Shown piece after piece: positions 17,500 to 27,178 of a stretch of 64,000 nt of DNA; positions within the stretch are counted from its first letter, which is position 1, and each line of letters starts with the position of its first letter. The notes beneath the pieces are model-generated. The model was not told the origin of the DNA, made no database searches, and saw nothing but the letters and a program-made list of their open reading frames with translations. The position numbers and the translations under genes are program-made. The stretch comes from Denitrobaculum tricleocarpae (lineage in GTDB: Bacteria; Pseudomonadota; Alphaproteobacteria; Kiloniellales; Kiloniellaceae): assembly GCF_007004665.1 (NCBI RefSeq), contig NZ_ML660052.1, positions 434,001 to 498,000 on the forward strand, written 5' to 3'.

Positions 17500-17863
17500 G
17501 ATGCAGGCGATCCTATAACGAGATAGCGGATTCAGAAGGCCCCGCTCCTGATAAGAGCGACGCCGTCATCAGCCTTTATCTGAACAACGTCGGGAGCAAA
17601 TAGCGTCCCTGAGGAGACAACTCCAGCAGGGCTCTGCTCATAAGGTGAGAATGACACAGGGGTCGCATCGAGGTAAAGCGTTGAGCGCTCCGCTTGCGTT
17701 GCCTTCGAGTGGCTCATATAAGTTTAACCGTTTTGCGCTAGACCGGTGCCTGAAATGGACCCCGGAGGTTATGACCGCAAAGCGGCAGACAAAGGCAGTA
17801 TTTCGTGGCAATTCCTGAGTTCCCCGACAGAAAAGCGCAGGCCCTGAGGATCAAGGCGGTTAA
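17500..17863. other. ftsE / DUF3426 divergent intergenic region
   Basis: 364 bases without a credible gene. It holds a good plus-strand promoter at 17694-17722 for the DUF3426 gene. A promoter for ftsE on the other strand must also lie here but no clear pair of boxes was found. A 61-codon minus-strand frame at 17532-17717 lacks family features and is not called. Confidence 0.6.
17694..17722 (+). promoter_or_regulatory. Putative sigma-70 promoter for the DUF3426 gene
   Basis: TTGCGT (17694-17699) and TATAAG (17717-17722) with a 17-base spacer. A start near 17729 leaves about 135 bases of leader. Confidence 0.45.
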
Positions 17864-18700
17864 ATGATCGTTACCTGCCCCTCTTGCGATACCAGCTTTA
17901 CCGTTGACGAGGCCCTGCTCGGAGAGCGTGGCCGAAAAGTGCGCTGCAGCGAATGCGGGCACCGCTGGCATCAACTGCCCGGGCAGCCTGAGTCCGCGGA
18001 TGCGCCTGAGCTCGAGTCGCCTGAGCCCGAGTTACCAGAGCCCGAGTCGCCAGAGCCGACCGAATCGCAGGAGAGCAGTGAGCAGCCAGCCCCGCCGGCG
18101 CCGGAACCCGAAGAAGCGCCCGCCGGGACAACGCCGCCGCCAGTGCGTGGCCCCAAACTCTTCGAATCGGAAGATGAAGACGTCCTGGACGACGGCGAGC
18201 GGCGATTCGCGGTTTTGGGATGGACCATCTTTTTCGTCGTGCTGGTCTTGCTCGCCGGGGGATTCTACTTCGGCCAGAGCCAGATCGTTGCTTTCGAACC
18301 AAGATTCCAGAATCTCTATGACCTCGTGGGCATGAAAGCCCAGGAAGAGGCCGAACCCGGGCAGAAAATTCCGGGAGAAGGTCTCTCGCTGCCGGCTGAA
18401 AAGCTTCTGAAAAGCCGCAAACGCGTCGATGGCCGGCCGATGATTGTCGTCGAAGGAATCGTGGTTAACGAGACCGAGCAGAATCAGCCGATTCCCACCC
18501 TGCGGGCGACTGTCGCAAATGCCGAGGCTGAGATTCTTGCCCGCTGGTATTTCGAGGCGGAAGCTGCGGAAATCACACCGGAAGGTGAAGTGACCTTTGC
18601 AACCTCCATTGCCGACAGCTGGGGGCGCCAAGGCATTGGTATTTCAATCATTTTCGTCTCGGAAGAGACGGCGCAAAACGAGCCGAGCATTCTGCCGTAA
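17864..18700 (+). CDS. MJ0042-type zinc-ribbon / DUF3426 membrane protein
   Basis: Protein of 278 residues. Residues 1-37 are an MJ0042 zinc finger: CPSCDTSF and CSECGHRW supply four cysteines. Residues about 45-85 are Pro/Glu/Ser repeats, one transmembrane helix follows at about 120-143, and the C-terminal DUF3426 domain (about 185-275) should lie outside the inner membrane. Function is unknown; the architecture suggests a cytoplasmic sensor ribbon joined to a periplasmic domain. It sits between ftsEX and cpdR. Confidence 0.82.
   Translation: MIVTCPSCDTSFTVDEALLGERGRKVRCSECGHRWHQLPGQPESADAPELESPEPELPEPESPEPTESQESSEQPAPPAPEPEEAPAGTTPPPVRGPKLFESEDEDVLDDGERRFAVLGWTIFFVVLVLLAGGFYFGQSQIVAFEPRFQNLYDLVGMKAQEEAEPGQKIPGEGLSLPAEKLLKSRKRVDGRPMIVVEGIVVNETEQNQPIPTLRATVANAEAEILARWYFEAEAAEITPEGEVTFATSIADSWGRQGIGISIIFVSEETAQNEPSILP
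18003..18060 (+). repeat. Imperfect 12-bp coding repeats (SPEPE)
   Basis: Inside the DUF3426 gene about four to five copies of a 12-base unit encode alternating Ser/Leu-Pro-Glu-Pro/Leu-Glu. The run forms an acidic, extended linker between zinc ribbon and membrane helix and is prone to length change by slippage. Confidence 0.65.
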
Positions 18701-19002
18701 ACCCGCGCGCTGCCATGGGCTGCCATGCGGTTGCCTGCCGAGAGCCCAAGGTCTCTGAGGTGAGACTGCCTAGGTCGTTAACCTCATGTTAATCTTAATT
18801 ACCCCAATATGCGCAATAGTGAGTGTGATCTACCTTGCTCGAGGTGATCGAGTGTCCGGATTTCTCTCATGTCGATAGACTAAGACTTTGATCTGTATAA
18901 TTTTTATTTTTGGATGAAACGATCAAGTCTCCGCAGGATGCAGTTCAAATAACAGGTTTCAAAGCCGGCAACTGTCATTCGCGATGAATGTAAGGTGGAG
19001 TG
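18701..19002. other. cpdR upstream region
   Basis: 302 bases without a gene. A local AT-rich tract begins at about 18775 and holds an exact CtrA-type box (18778-18792). No other element was recognised; the cpdR ribosome site AAGG is at 18992-18995. Confidence 0.6.
18778..18792 (+). promoter_or_regulatory. CtrA-type binding box upstream of cpdR
   Basis: TTAACCTCATGTTAA matches the TTAA-N7-TTAA consensus of the alphaproteobacterial cell-cycle regulator CtrA exactly, and a third TTAA follows two bases later. It lies 211 bases before the cpdR start. Confidence 0.6.
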
Positions 19003-19404
19003 ATGGCTCGAATATTGGTGGCCGAGGACGATCGCGCGGTACAGAGTTTCGTCGCGCGGGCGTTGGCTCACAAAGGGCACACGGTGACGACATCCGATGA
19101 TGGCGTACAGGCACTGGAACAGCTGAGCGTCAACAGTTTTGAGCTGCTTATCACCGACATTGTCATGCCGGAGATGGACGGTATTGCCCTGGCGCTGAAA
19201 GTGACCAAGGACTATCCGGAACTGCCCATCCTGTTGATGACCGGATACTCGGCCGAGCGGCAGCGGGCCCACAATCTGGATGAACTGATTTGCCGGGTGA
19301 TCACCAAGCCTTTTACCCTGAAACAGATTTGCGCCGTCGCTGACGAGGTGATGATCGCAAAGAGAGTTCCCGGCCCGGAACAGAACCCCGCACTGACCGT
19401 TTAG
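19003..19404 (+). CDS. cpdR: CpdR-like single-domain response regulator
   Basis: Receiver domain of 133 residues with no output domain. The acidic pocket is in VAEDD (Asp9, Asp10), the phosphoacceptor is Asp52 in ITDIVMPEMDG, and Lys102 is in ITKPF. In Caulobacter the CckA-ChpT relay phosphorylates CpdR; unphosphorylated CpdR primes ClpXP to degrade CtrA and other substrates. The sequence and length resemble CpdR, with a short extra C-terminal tail. GTG 19000 is in frame, but ATG 19003 with AAGG 7 bases upstream is better. A CtrA-type box upstream fits a feedback loop. Confidence 0.85.
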   Translation: MARILVAEDDRAVQSFVARALAHKGHTVTTSDDGVQALEQLSVNSFELLITDIVMPEMDGIALALKVTKDYPELPILLMTGYSAERQRAHNLDELICRVITKPFTLKQICAVADEVMIAKRVPGPEQNPALTV

Positions 19405-19456
19405 TCAGGGGCTTAGTCGGGGGCGTTGCGCGCGGTTCGCGGCTCTTCATCTTCAC

Positions 19457-21982
19457 CTAAAACTGCCGAAGCAGGCGGTCTATGTAGTCGAGTTCGCTGG
19501 CCGGGCGTTGACGCTCGCCCCGCCGCTTCCGCAATTCCTGAAGGATCTCCCGCGTGCGTACGATGTCGCCTTCGTCGGGGATCTCAACGCCGGTGCGCGA
19601 GCTGTTGATACCGCCGCGTCCGGTCTCCCGTCCGAAGGGATCCGCACTCTGACCCGGTTGCGATCCGACCGTGCCGCTGCCGCGTTCCGCCTGCTGCCCC
19701 ATCTGCTGCATGAAGCTCTCCGCCATGGCCTGCATGCCCTGCTGGAGCTGATCAAGGGATCTGGACTGCGGTGGCACAGCATCCTGACCTTCCTGGCCGC
19801 TGAGCGCGTCGCGGGCGTCCCGCATGGATTGCTCCGCCCGGCCAAGGGAGCGGGGAATCTCGCCAAGCGCCTCGCCGAGCTGACGCATCATCTCGCCCAG
19901 GTCCTTGCGCAGCTGTTCCTGTGCACCTGCGTCGCTGTTGCGTTCCTGCGCGCGCTGATCACCTTCCTGGCCTTGCTGGCCATCGCCCTGTTGCTGGCGC
20001 TCAAAACTACGGTCGAGCAACTCCTGCTGCTTGCGGATCATCTCTTCCATGTCCTGCATCATGCCGTGGGCATCCTGCATGGCCTGGTTCATCTGATCCG
20101 CGAAGTTTCCGGCCTGCAGATTTTCGAGAATTTCCTGCAACTGGGACAGCAGTTCCTGGGCGGCTTCGGTCGAGCCGTTACGGGCGAGTTCCCGGGCTTT
20201 TTCTATCAAGTCCCTGAGATCACTGCTCTCCAGCCGTTCAGCGTCCGGCGGAAGAGGTTGAGGTTCCATGCCCTGTGAGAGTTGCTCGCGCATCTGTTCG
20301 GTCATGGCTTCCATGAAACGATCAAGCGCTTCCTGCAGTTTATCGAGGAGTTCTTCGATTTCAGCCTGATCGGCACCGCGGGCGAGAGCTTCCTGCAGGG
20401 CTTTCTGCAATTCCCGGATGTCTCGCTCCGCAATGGCGAGTTCACCTTCTTCCAGCCGCAGGGCCGTATCCCAGAGAAGCTGTTGGACCGACGGAATGAT
20501 TTCCGTCCGGCGGTCGTGGATCAAGCGGCGCTCCGCAGTCACGACGGCCAGAGCCACGACGACATCGTGATGGAAGTGGCTCGGGCGCTTATAAATATCG
20601 CGCAGACCCTGAACGATGGAGAAACGCTCTTGCGGCGCGAGGGTCAGTTGCTTGCGAAGTTCCACCAGGGCCCTGGCGACCGGGTGATTGAAAATACGTT
20701 CCGGAAGAACGGTTCGCAGAGCTTCACTCTCACCTTTTTGTCCGAGCGCATCCTCAGCGAAGAGCGTGATTTCGACGGCAAGGCCGGCCCAGTGGTGCGG
20801 GGTAAGGTCGTGATAACTGATGGCCTCCAGCTCGCTCGCGCCCGATTTGGGAAGTGCCAGTTCGAGAAAGAAAGGAGCCGCCTCCGGCATATCCAGACGC
20901 TGAACCTGGGCCTCGATTTTTTCGATACCGTAATCGTCCTTGGCCTGATACTGCAGCCTGAGGGCGGCGCGTTCGCTGCGGCTTGGTGCTGTCAGGTAGG
21001 CAATTTCCGGCGCCCGGTCCGGGAGGACGCTCATGCGCCACTCGGCCAGGGTGTCACCGTCCTGAACAATGGCGATACGCTCGCCTGCATCAATCCGTCC
21101 CGAGAGTTTGTAGAAATCGACACCCGTGCTCTCGAAGTCAGTCGCATCGGCGCCCACCAGTAACTGCGGACTTTCGACCGGGCCCTGAAGCTGCGCCAGA
21201 ACCTCACTGCCTGCGGGGACCGCCAATGCAGGGCTGGAGAGGGATGGATCCGATTGTGGTGTTGAGGCGAGAAACTGCGGGGCTTTCCGTGTGTAGGCGG
21301 GCGGGTTGATCCAGACGTCAAAGGAAACCCCCTGGCTGGATGCGGTCGCAGAGAATTCCGGCGTCACCGCCCGGGCGAGACGCTGTGTCCAATTCTCAGC
21401 ACCCGAAACCACAGCGACGACCATCACCACGGCCAGGCCGCAGCGCAGTGCGAGCGGATCAAGATAGGCGAACCTGGGGCGGGGAGGCTGGGCTTTGAAG
21501 GCGCCGCTTTGTTTTACGAGGCGCGAGCGATGCAGCGCCCAGAGTGCACGCGTCGTGCCATCGCCTTTGGTCAGGCGGTCGTCGAGCGACGTGAGCGGAC
21601 GGTGCTTCAGTCCGGAATCCTGTTCTAGGCGCCGCCGGGTTTCCTTGTCGTCCGGAAGCCTGAAGTTTTTTATGAAATACCAGACACCCCAGAGTGCCGA
21701 GAGCACCAGGGCCGCCAGAACAACCGTGTGCAGCCAGTTCGGCAGGGCGGGAAGAATGTCGAAGAGCGCGATTGCGAGAAAAAGGCCGGCGATTCCCACA
21801 ACGGGCCAGATTGCAGGCCAGAAACGCTCCCAGAAGAGGGCAAACTTCGCCAATCCCAACTGGAGGGTCAGGCGCGACGCCAAACTCATCGCATCAGTTG
21901 CAGGTCTGCGGATGAAGGGGCTTTCGCGGCCTGCGTCTCCGCTGCCGCTCGATCCGGCCCCGGGGTCTTTTCGCTCTACCAA
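19457..21982 (-). CDS. TIGR02302/DUF4175 family membrane protein
   Basis: Large protein of 841 residues. Two hydrophobic helices lie at about 55-75 and 83-105, a third near 185-203, then a beta-rich periplasmic region (about 215-420) and a long helical half with a Gln/Glu/Met-rich coiled coil (about 540-760). Function is unknown. It occurs widely in alphaproteobacteria behind lysA, as here. The start is TTG 21982 with GAGGA seven bases upstream; ATG 21889 is the next option. Confidence 0.85.
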   Translation of the reverse strand: MVERKDPGAGSSGSGDAGRESPFIRRPATDAMSLASRLTLQLGLAKFALFWERFWPAIWPVVGIAGLFLAIALFDILPALPNWLHTVVLAALVLSALWGVWYFIKNFRLPDDKETRRRLEQDSGLKHRPLTSLDDRLTKGDGTTRALWALHRSRLVKQSGAFKAQPPRPRFAYLDPLALRCGLAVVMVVAVVSGAENWTQRLARAVTPEFSATASSQGVSFDVWINPPAYTRKAPQFLASTPQSDPSLSSPALAVPAGSEVLAQLQGPVESPQLLVGADATDFESTGVDFYKLSGRIDAGERIAIVQDGDTLAEWRMSVLPDRAPEIAYLTAPSRSERAALRLQYQAKDDYGIEKIEAQVQRLDMPEAAPFFLELALPKSGASELEAISYHDLTPHHWAGLAVEITLFAEDALGQKGESEALRTVLPERIFNHPVARALVELRKQLTLAPQERFSIVQGLRDIYKRPSHFHHDVVVALAVVTAERRLIHDRRTEIIPSVQQLLWDTALRLEEGELAIAERDIRELQKALQEALARGADQAEIEELLDKLQEALDRFMEAMTEQMREQLSQGMEPQPLPPDAERLESSDLRDLIEKARELARNGSTEAAQELLSQLQEILENLQAGNFADQMNQAMQDAHGMMQDMEEMIRKQQELLDRSFERQQQGDGQQGQEGDQRAQERNSDAGAQEQLRKDLGEMMRQLGEALGEIPRSLGRAEQSMRDARDALSGQEGQDAVPPQSRSLDQLQQGMQAMAESFMQQMGQQAERGSGTVGSQPGQSADPFGRETGRGGINSSRTGVEIPDEGDIVRTREILQELRKRRGERQRPASELDYIDRLLRQF

Positions 21983-22209
21983 CTGCGCGTCCTCACGTCG
22001 TTAGCGTTGTCTTCCCCTGTTTTACTTAGGCCCCGGCCCAGGTTTGTCGACCGGCTGGCCTGTCATCTGATGCGATCCTTCTGGAACCTGCTCTTTTTCT
22101 CATTGGTGCAATGAAAAACCGTGAATCAGCCTCTTTGTTCGCCCCCACCGGCCCGACCCGGCGGTCTCATCTTCGTCTCAACGCGGTTTTGGCCCTTTCA
22201 ATCCGATGA

Positions 22210-23508
22210 TCAGGCGGCGCCGCGCGGTTCCGAACTCTGCTGACTGTCATCCAGCCACTCGGGAAGCCTATCCTGCCCGATAAGCGCATCATAGTCCATT
22301 CGCGGCCGGATAACCGCATAATCCTTGCCACGGACCAGGATTTCCGGTGCCGGAGGCCTGGAATTATAGCTGGATGCCATGACAGCGCCATAGGCGCCCG
22401 ATGAACAAATCGCGAGCAGGTCATCGGGAGCGACCGTGGGAAGAGACCTCTGTTCCGCGAAAATATCGCTGCTTTCGCAGATAGGGCCGACGATATCGTA
22501 GGGCTCGCGCGCCGCATCCGGGGAAAACTGCGCCACCGGCAGAATATCGTGCCAGGCATCGTAAAGGGTGGGGCGGATCAGATCGTTCATGGCCGCATCG
22601 ACGATCACGAACCGCCGTGCCGTGCCGTGCTTCACGTAGACGGTTCGCGTGACCAGAAGTCCGGCATTACCCGTCAGGAAGCGCCCGGGCTCGAAGATCA
22701 GTTTGCAACCCACTCCCGCGACCGCGCCGCGCACGATCTCGGCATAGCGGGTGATGTCAGGCGCCGCGCCGTCCCGATAAGCGATGCCCAGTCCGCCCCC
22801 CATGTCGAGGCGCTCCAGGGGCCATCCCGCATCGCGGAGTTCTACGAAGAGGGCGACCAGCCGTTCAAATGCGGTGCGGTACGGATTGACGTCGGTGACC
22901 TGCGAACCGATGTGCACCGCCAGGCCTTCGACCCGGACACCGGGAAGTTCGGCGGCGGACGCCAGGAAACCCCGCAGGCTTGGGATATCGATCCCAAACT
23001 TGTTCTCTGCCTTGCCGGTGGAGATCTTGGCGTGGGTCAGTGCATCCACGTCCGGATTTATGCGCAGGGCGACCGGCGCAACGCTGCCTTTCTCCTGGGC
23101 CACGCGTGACAGGGCTTCCAGCTCCGGCAGAGATTCCACGTTGAACTGCAGGATGCCGGCATCCAGGGCTGTCGCCATCTCCGAAGGCTGCTTCCCGACA
23201 CCCGCAAAAACGATCTTCTTTGCCGGTACACCCGCCGCAAGCGCGCGCCGGAGTTCACCCTCCGAAACCACATCGGCACCTGCACCAAGCTGTGCAAAGG
23301 TTTTGATCACGGCCTGGTTGGAGTTGGCCTTCAGTGCATAGCAAACGGTCGCGGGCAGATCTCCCAGGGCGGCGACGAAACTGGTATAGGCCGTCTCCAT
23401 GGCGGAGGCGGAATAGCAGTAGAAAGGGGTGCCGACGCGCGCGGCGAGCTCGTCAAGCGAGACCCCTTCAATGTGCAGGCGGCCGTTCTTGTAGGGATAG
23501 AATGTCAT
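22210..23508 (-). CDS. lysA: Diaminopimelate decarboxylase
   Basis: Fold-type III PLP enzyme of 432 residues making lysine from meso-diaminopimelate. CYALKANSNQAVI contains the PLP lysine (about residue 60), LDMGGGLGIAY is the phosphate-binding glycine loop, FEPGRFLTGNAG and CESSDIFAE hold substrate and active-site residues, and the C-terminal SGAYGAVMASSYNSRP block is typical. Order argH-lptM-lysA-TIGR02302 is the common alphaproteobacterial arrangement. Confidence 0.96.
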   Translation of the reverse strand: MTFYPYKNGRLHIEGVSLDELAARVGTPFYCYSASAMETAYTSFVAALGDLPATVCYALKANSNQAVIKTFAQLGAGADVVSEGELRRALAAGVPAKKIVFAGVGKQPSEMATALDAGILQFNVESLPELEALSRVAQEKGSVAPVALRINPDVDALTHAKISTGKAENKFGIDIPSLRGFLASAAELPGVRVEGLAVHIGSQVTDVNPYRTAFERLVALFVELRDAGWPLERLDMGGGLGIAYRDGAAPDITRYAEIVRGAVAGVGCKLIFEPGRFLTGNAGLLVTRTVYVKHGTARRFVIVDAAMNDLIRPTLYDAWHDILPVAQFSPDAAREPYDIVGPICESSDIFAEQRSLPTVAPDDLLAICSSGAYGAVMASSYNSRPPAPEILVRGKDYAVIRPRMDYDALIGQDRLPEWLDDSQQSSEPRGAA

Positions 23509-23651
23509 AGCACTTCGTTTCAGTTCTTTTTGCCGCTCGTTTTCCTGCAGTCAATTTTCATAAGGAACAATGACTTAACAGGCACGAGATCAGGGGTCCG
23601 AAAAACCGCCATTGGGTCTCAGATGACACAATATGCGATTGGACCGGGGTT

Positions 23652-23903
23652 TTAGTAGGTTTTTGTCTTGGTACGCTCGCCTGGGAAGATCGAGATATTG
23701 TCCGGTGCCGTATTCTGGCGCGGTTTATCATCGTCCCAGCCCGGAACCTGTGAGGAAGCCTTAGGGTAGGCCCGGGGGTAGGTGTAAAGGTCTTCTTCAC
23801 CCTCCGGCGGGCTGAGCTTGCCCTTTTTGCCGCAGCCGGCGAGACCCAGGGCGGAAACAAGGCCTATGACGACCCAGCGCCGTGTCGGTGGTGTGCTTCT
23901 CAT
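23652..23903 (-). CDS. lptM: Small lipoprotein, LptM-like
   Basis: Protein of 83 residues. A basic start, a hydrophobic helix and the lipobox LAGC followed by GKKGKL match the LptM (YifL) family, lipoproteins that assist oxidative maturation of the LPS translocon LptD. The rest is polar. ATG 23903 is preferred to a longer frame (to 23981) because GGAG lies 7 bases before it and the signal peptide then has normal length. It sits between argH and lysA. Confidence 0.78.
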   Translation of the reverse strand: MRSTPPTRRWVVIGLVSALGLAGCGKKGKLSPPEGEEDLYTYPRAYPKASSQVPGWDDDKPRQNTAPDNISIFPGERTKTKTY

Positions 23904-24010
23904 TCCTGTCTCCGGGCGTGCCAACTCAGCCTGCGCCATCTGCGTTGCTGCTACGATATTGATGCACGGCCCTCTAGTCAAAGGCCCTGGCTACCCTGCT
24001 CACCGAAAGG

Positions 24011-25474
24011 TTACAGGAACCGCGTCCGGGCCTCTGCCGCGGCTTTTCGGACCTGCTCCGGGGCCGTGCCGCCCTGGCTGGTGCGGCTGGCGGCCGAACT
24101 TTCGACCGTGAGGACCTCGAAGATCGCGTCCGTGATACGAGGCTCGACTGCCTGCATCTCGGTGAGCGGCAGCTCGCTGATGTCGCAGCCGGCGGCTTCC
24201 GCGCGCTGAACGATCGAGCCGGTGATATGGTGCGCGTCACGGAACGGCAGGTTCAGCACCCGCACCAGCCAGTCAGCCAGATCGGTCGCGGTCAGGAAGC
24301 CTGCGGCGGTCGCGGCCTTTAAGCGTGCTTCGTTGGCGCTCAGGTCCCGCACCATGCCTGTGGTTGCCGCGACGCAGAGGGCCAGCGTATCCGTGGCATC
24401 GAACAGAGGCTCCTTGTCTTCCTGCATGTCCTTGCCGTAGGTCAGGGGCAGCCCCTTCATGACCATCATCAGGGTGTTGAGGGATCCGATGACCCGGCCT
24501 GCCTTGCCACGCACCAGCTCCGCCGCGTCGGGGTTCTTTTTCTGTGGCATGATCGAGCTGCCGGTCGTGAAGGCGTCCGAAAGATCCACGAAACGAAAGC
24601 CCTCGCTGCACCAGATCACCAGTTCTTCGGCGAAGCGCGAGAGGTGGATGGCCAGGATCGACCCGAGCGAGAGAAACTCCAGGGCGAAGTCGCGATCCGA
24701 CACGGAATCGATGGAATTGGCCGTCGGGCGGTCGAAACCGAGCGCCTTGGCCGTTGCCTGCCGGTCGATGGGGAAAGAGGTGCCCGCGAGCGCCGCCGCG
24801 CCCAGGGGGCATTCGTTCAGCCGCGCACGGCAATCCCTGACCCGGCCCCGGTCGCGCCCGAGCATCTCCACGTAGCTGAGCAGGTGGTGTCCGAAGGTGA
24901 CCGGCTGCGCCGCCTGAAGATGGGTATAACCCGGCATCACGCTGTCGGCATAGACTTCCGCCTTTTCGATCAGGGCTTCCTGCAGCTCGGCCAGTTTACT
25001 GTCGAGCTGATCGAGGCTGTCCCTCACCCAAAGACGCACATCGACCGCCACCTGGTCGTTGCGCGAGCGCGCGGTGTGCAGGCGGCCGGCGGCGTCGCCG
25101 ATCAACTCGCGCAGCCGGGCTTCGATATTCATATGAATGTCTTCCAGCGCCGCGCTGAACTTGAAGTCGCCCGCTTCAATCTCTCGCAAAATCGTGTCTA
25201 GACCTTTCAGGATGGCGTCCCCATCTTCGTTGGACACGATGCCTTGGGCGATCAGCATGTTACAGTGCGCTTTCGACCCCTGGATGTCCTGGGCGTAGAG
25301 CCGCTGATCGAAGGAAATGGACGCGTTGATCTGTTCCATCACCTCGGCCGGGCCCATGGAAAAGCGTCCGCCCCACATCTTGTTCGCGCCATCTCCGGAG
25401 TTGGCTGGCGGCGAGAGTTCGGCGGTTTTGTCGGCTGCGGACTGATCGGCAGCTGGAGTGTTTTTTGAGGTCAT
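24011..25474 (-). CDS. argH: Argininosuccinate lyase
   Basis: Fumarase/aspartase-superfamily enzyme of 487 residues splitting argininosuccinate into arginine and fumarate. [10 protein letters not shown] marks the conserved N terminus, [10 protein letters not shown] and [19 protein letters not shown] hold catalytic His/Thr residues, and the signature [20 protein letters not shown] carries the catalytic Ser and Lys. The first 30 residues are a polar extension. ATG 25474 is chosen; an ATG at 25504 would overlap the divergent TlpA-type gene and has no ribosome site. Confidence 0.95.
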   Translation of the reverse strand: MTSKNTPAADQSAADKTAELSPPANSGDGANKMWGGRFSMGPAEVMEQINASISFDQRLYAQDIQGSKAHCNMLIAQGIVSNEDGDAILKGLDTILREIEAGDFKFSAALEDIHMNIEARLRELIGDAAGRLHTARSRNDQVAVDVRLWVRDSLDQLDSKLAELQEALIEKAEVYADSVMPGYTHLQAAQPVTFGHHLLSYVEMLGRDRGRVRDCRARLNECPLGAAALAGTSFPIDRQATAKALGFDRPTANSIDSVSDRDFALEFLSLGSILAIHLSRFAEELVIWCSEGFRFVDLSDAFTTGSSIMPQKKNPDAAELVRGKAGRVIGSLNTLMMVMKGLPLTYGKDMQEDKEPLFDATDTLALCVAATTGMVRDLSANEARLKAATAAGFLTATDLADWLVRVLNLPFRDAHHITGSIVQRAEAAGCDISELPLTEMQAVEPRITDAIFEVLTVESSAASRTSQGGTAPEQVRKAAAEARTRFL

Positions 25475-25498
25475 GTGACTGGGTGGACCTGATTCGCT

Positions 25499-26101
25499 AT
25501 GCATAAAAACATCGCCATAGGCGCAACGATCCGCGGTTTGGCTGCGGTGCTCTTCGGAATTGCGGTGATTGCCACCGTCCAGCCTGCCGCCGCGCAGAAC
25601 AGCGAACCGCCCCTCGGAGGCGATTTCGGCGCGAACTTTACCTTCTTCGAACCGCCGATACCAGCGCCGCCGACCGCTTTTACCCGAGGCGCTGAAGAGA
25701 CCGTGAGTCTGCGGGATTTCAAAGGCGAAGTCGTCCTGGTGAATTTCTGGGCCACCTGGTGCGCGCCCTGCGTTGCCGAGATGCCGGCGCTTAACCGGCT
25801 ACACAGCGATCTGGCGTCTCAGGGGTTCCGGGTCATTGCGATTTCTCAGGACCGGCGTGGCCTGGGTGTGGTGCAACCTTTCTATGACGATCTCGATCTC
25901 GATGCCATGGGCATCTACCTGGACCCCAAGGGTGTCGCAGCGCGTGAATTCGAGATCAAGGGTCTGCCGACAACGCTTCTGGTGGACCGGCGCAACCGCA
26001 TCATCGGCATGCTGCAAGGGCCCGCCGAGTGGGATTCAGAAGAGTCGAAGGCTTTGATGCAATTCTACCTGGATCAGCCGATCCCTGCGGGTGACGGCTG
26101 A
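25499..26101 (+). CDS. TlpA-family thiol:disulfide oxidoreductase
   Basis: Protein of 200 residues with a Sec signal peptide (about 1-33, ending in PAAAQ) and a thioredoxin fold. The redox motif is WATWCAPC, followed by MPALNRL, and [11 protein letters not shown] carries the cis-proline. Such periplasmic proteins reduce disulfides, often for cytochrome c maturation. It is transcribed away from argH, with only 24 bases between the starts, so promoters for the two must overlap coding sequence. Confidence 0.9.
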   Translation: MHKNIAIGATIRGLAAVLFGIAVIATVQPAAAQNSEPPLGGDFGANFTFFEPPIPAPPTAFTRGAEETVSLRDFKGEVVLVNFWATWCAPCVAEMPALNRLHSDLASQGFRVIAISQDRRGLGVVQPFYDDLDLDAMGIYLDPKGVAAREFEIKGLPTTLLVDRRNRIIGMLQGPAEWDSEESKALMQFYLDQPIPAGDG

Positions 26102-26191
26102 AGTCGCCAAAATCACGTTGGGTACCCAACTCTTGAAGTGCTATTAGACTCCTCCTCCCAGAGACCGTCTAACTTCAATGAGTGCAGGTGC

Positions 26192-27127
26192 ATGCAGAAC
26201 ATCGGCTTTGACGACATCGATCATAAACTGACCTGGACCGCGATTGCTGATGCGCTGGAAGCCGGTCACCGCTTCGAGAAGGCCCAGGTCGGGGACCTTT
26301 TGCTGAGGGACGGGGACCGGGCGCTGCTCAACAGAGGAGCCTGGATCAAGGGGCTGGGCCTGGCGCTGAAGTCCATGTCGGTCTTTCCCGAAAACAATGA
26401 CCGCACACCACCCATGCCCTCGATCCAGGGCGCCATGCTGCTGTTCGACGGTGAAACCGGCGCGGTGAAGGCGGTGTTGGACGGGGTTTTGGTCACCAAA
26501 TGGAAGACTGCTGGGGATTCGGTTCTGGGTGCCCGTTTGCTGGCGCGGCCCGACTCAAGGCGTCTGCTGGTGGTCGGAGCGGGTACGGTCGCGCGTTCCC
26601 TGATGTCGGCCTATCGTGAAATCTTTCCCGGACTTGGGGGCGTCACGATCTGGAACCGCAATCGAGAGAAGGCGGATGCTCTTGCGCGAGAGCTTGCGGA
26701 CGAGGGCCTCACCATCGAAGTCGCGACCGACCTCTCCGAGGCTGCGGCGTCGGCTGACATTATCTCCTGCGCGACAATGACCAAGACGCCGATCCTGAAA
26801 GGTGAATGGATCCGGCCGGGGACTCATGTGGATCTGATCGGCGCTTACCGCCCCGACATGCGCGAGGCGGACGATGAGCTCATGCGGAAGGCCGAGGTCT
26901 TTGTCGACTCCCGCGAGACCACGATGGAGGACATCGGTGAGCTCGCAATCCCGCTGGCGGCGGGTGTTATCACCGAAGGCGACGTCCGCGGTGATTTCTA
27001 CGATCTCTGCAACGGCGGCAAAGGCCGGAGCGGACAGGATGCAATCACTCTCTTCAAGAACGGCGGCGGCGCACACCTGGACCTGATGACCGGATCGGTC
27101 ATCTACGAGAAATTCAACGCGGCGTAA
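26192..27127 (+). CDS. Ornithine cyclodeaminase / mu-crystallin family protein
   Basis: NAD(P)-dependent enzyme of 311 residues. The N-terminal catalytic half holds VTKWKTAGDSVLGARLL, and the Rossmann motif is VVGAGTVARSLMSAY (about 128-142). HVDLIGAYRPDMREADDEL is the late family block. Members convert ornithine to proline or act as imine reductases or amino acid dehydrogenases; the real substrate here is undecided. ATG 26192 with AGGT upstream is preferred to 26138, which begins with unlikely sequence. Confidence 0.82.
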   Translation: MQNIGFDDIDHKLTWTAIADALEAGHRFEKAQVGDLLLRDGDRALLNRGAWIKGLGLALKSMSVFPENNDRTPPMPSIQGAMLLFDGETGAVKAVLDGVLVTKWKTAGDSVLGARLLARPDSRRLLVVGAGTVARSLMSAYREIFPGLGGVTIWNRNREKADALARELADEGLTIEVATDLSEAAASADIISCATMTKTPILKGEWIRPGTHVDLIGAYRPDMREADDELMRKAEVFVDSRETTMEDIGELAIPLAAGVITEGDVRGDFYDLCNGGKGRSGQDAITLFKNGGGAHLDLMTGSVIYEKFNAA

Positions 27128-27178
27128 GACGGAGCGCCGCTGCGCTGCCGGCCCGCTGATCCTGCGGGGAAGGCCGAA

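Noticed and set aside
19508-21163. Long plus-strand frames opposite the TIGR02302 gene
   Set aside because: They mirror the Gln/Glu-rich coiled coil on the other strand as Leu-rich sequence; there is no independent evidence of coding.
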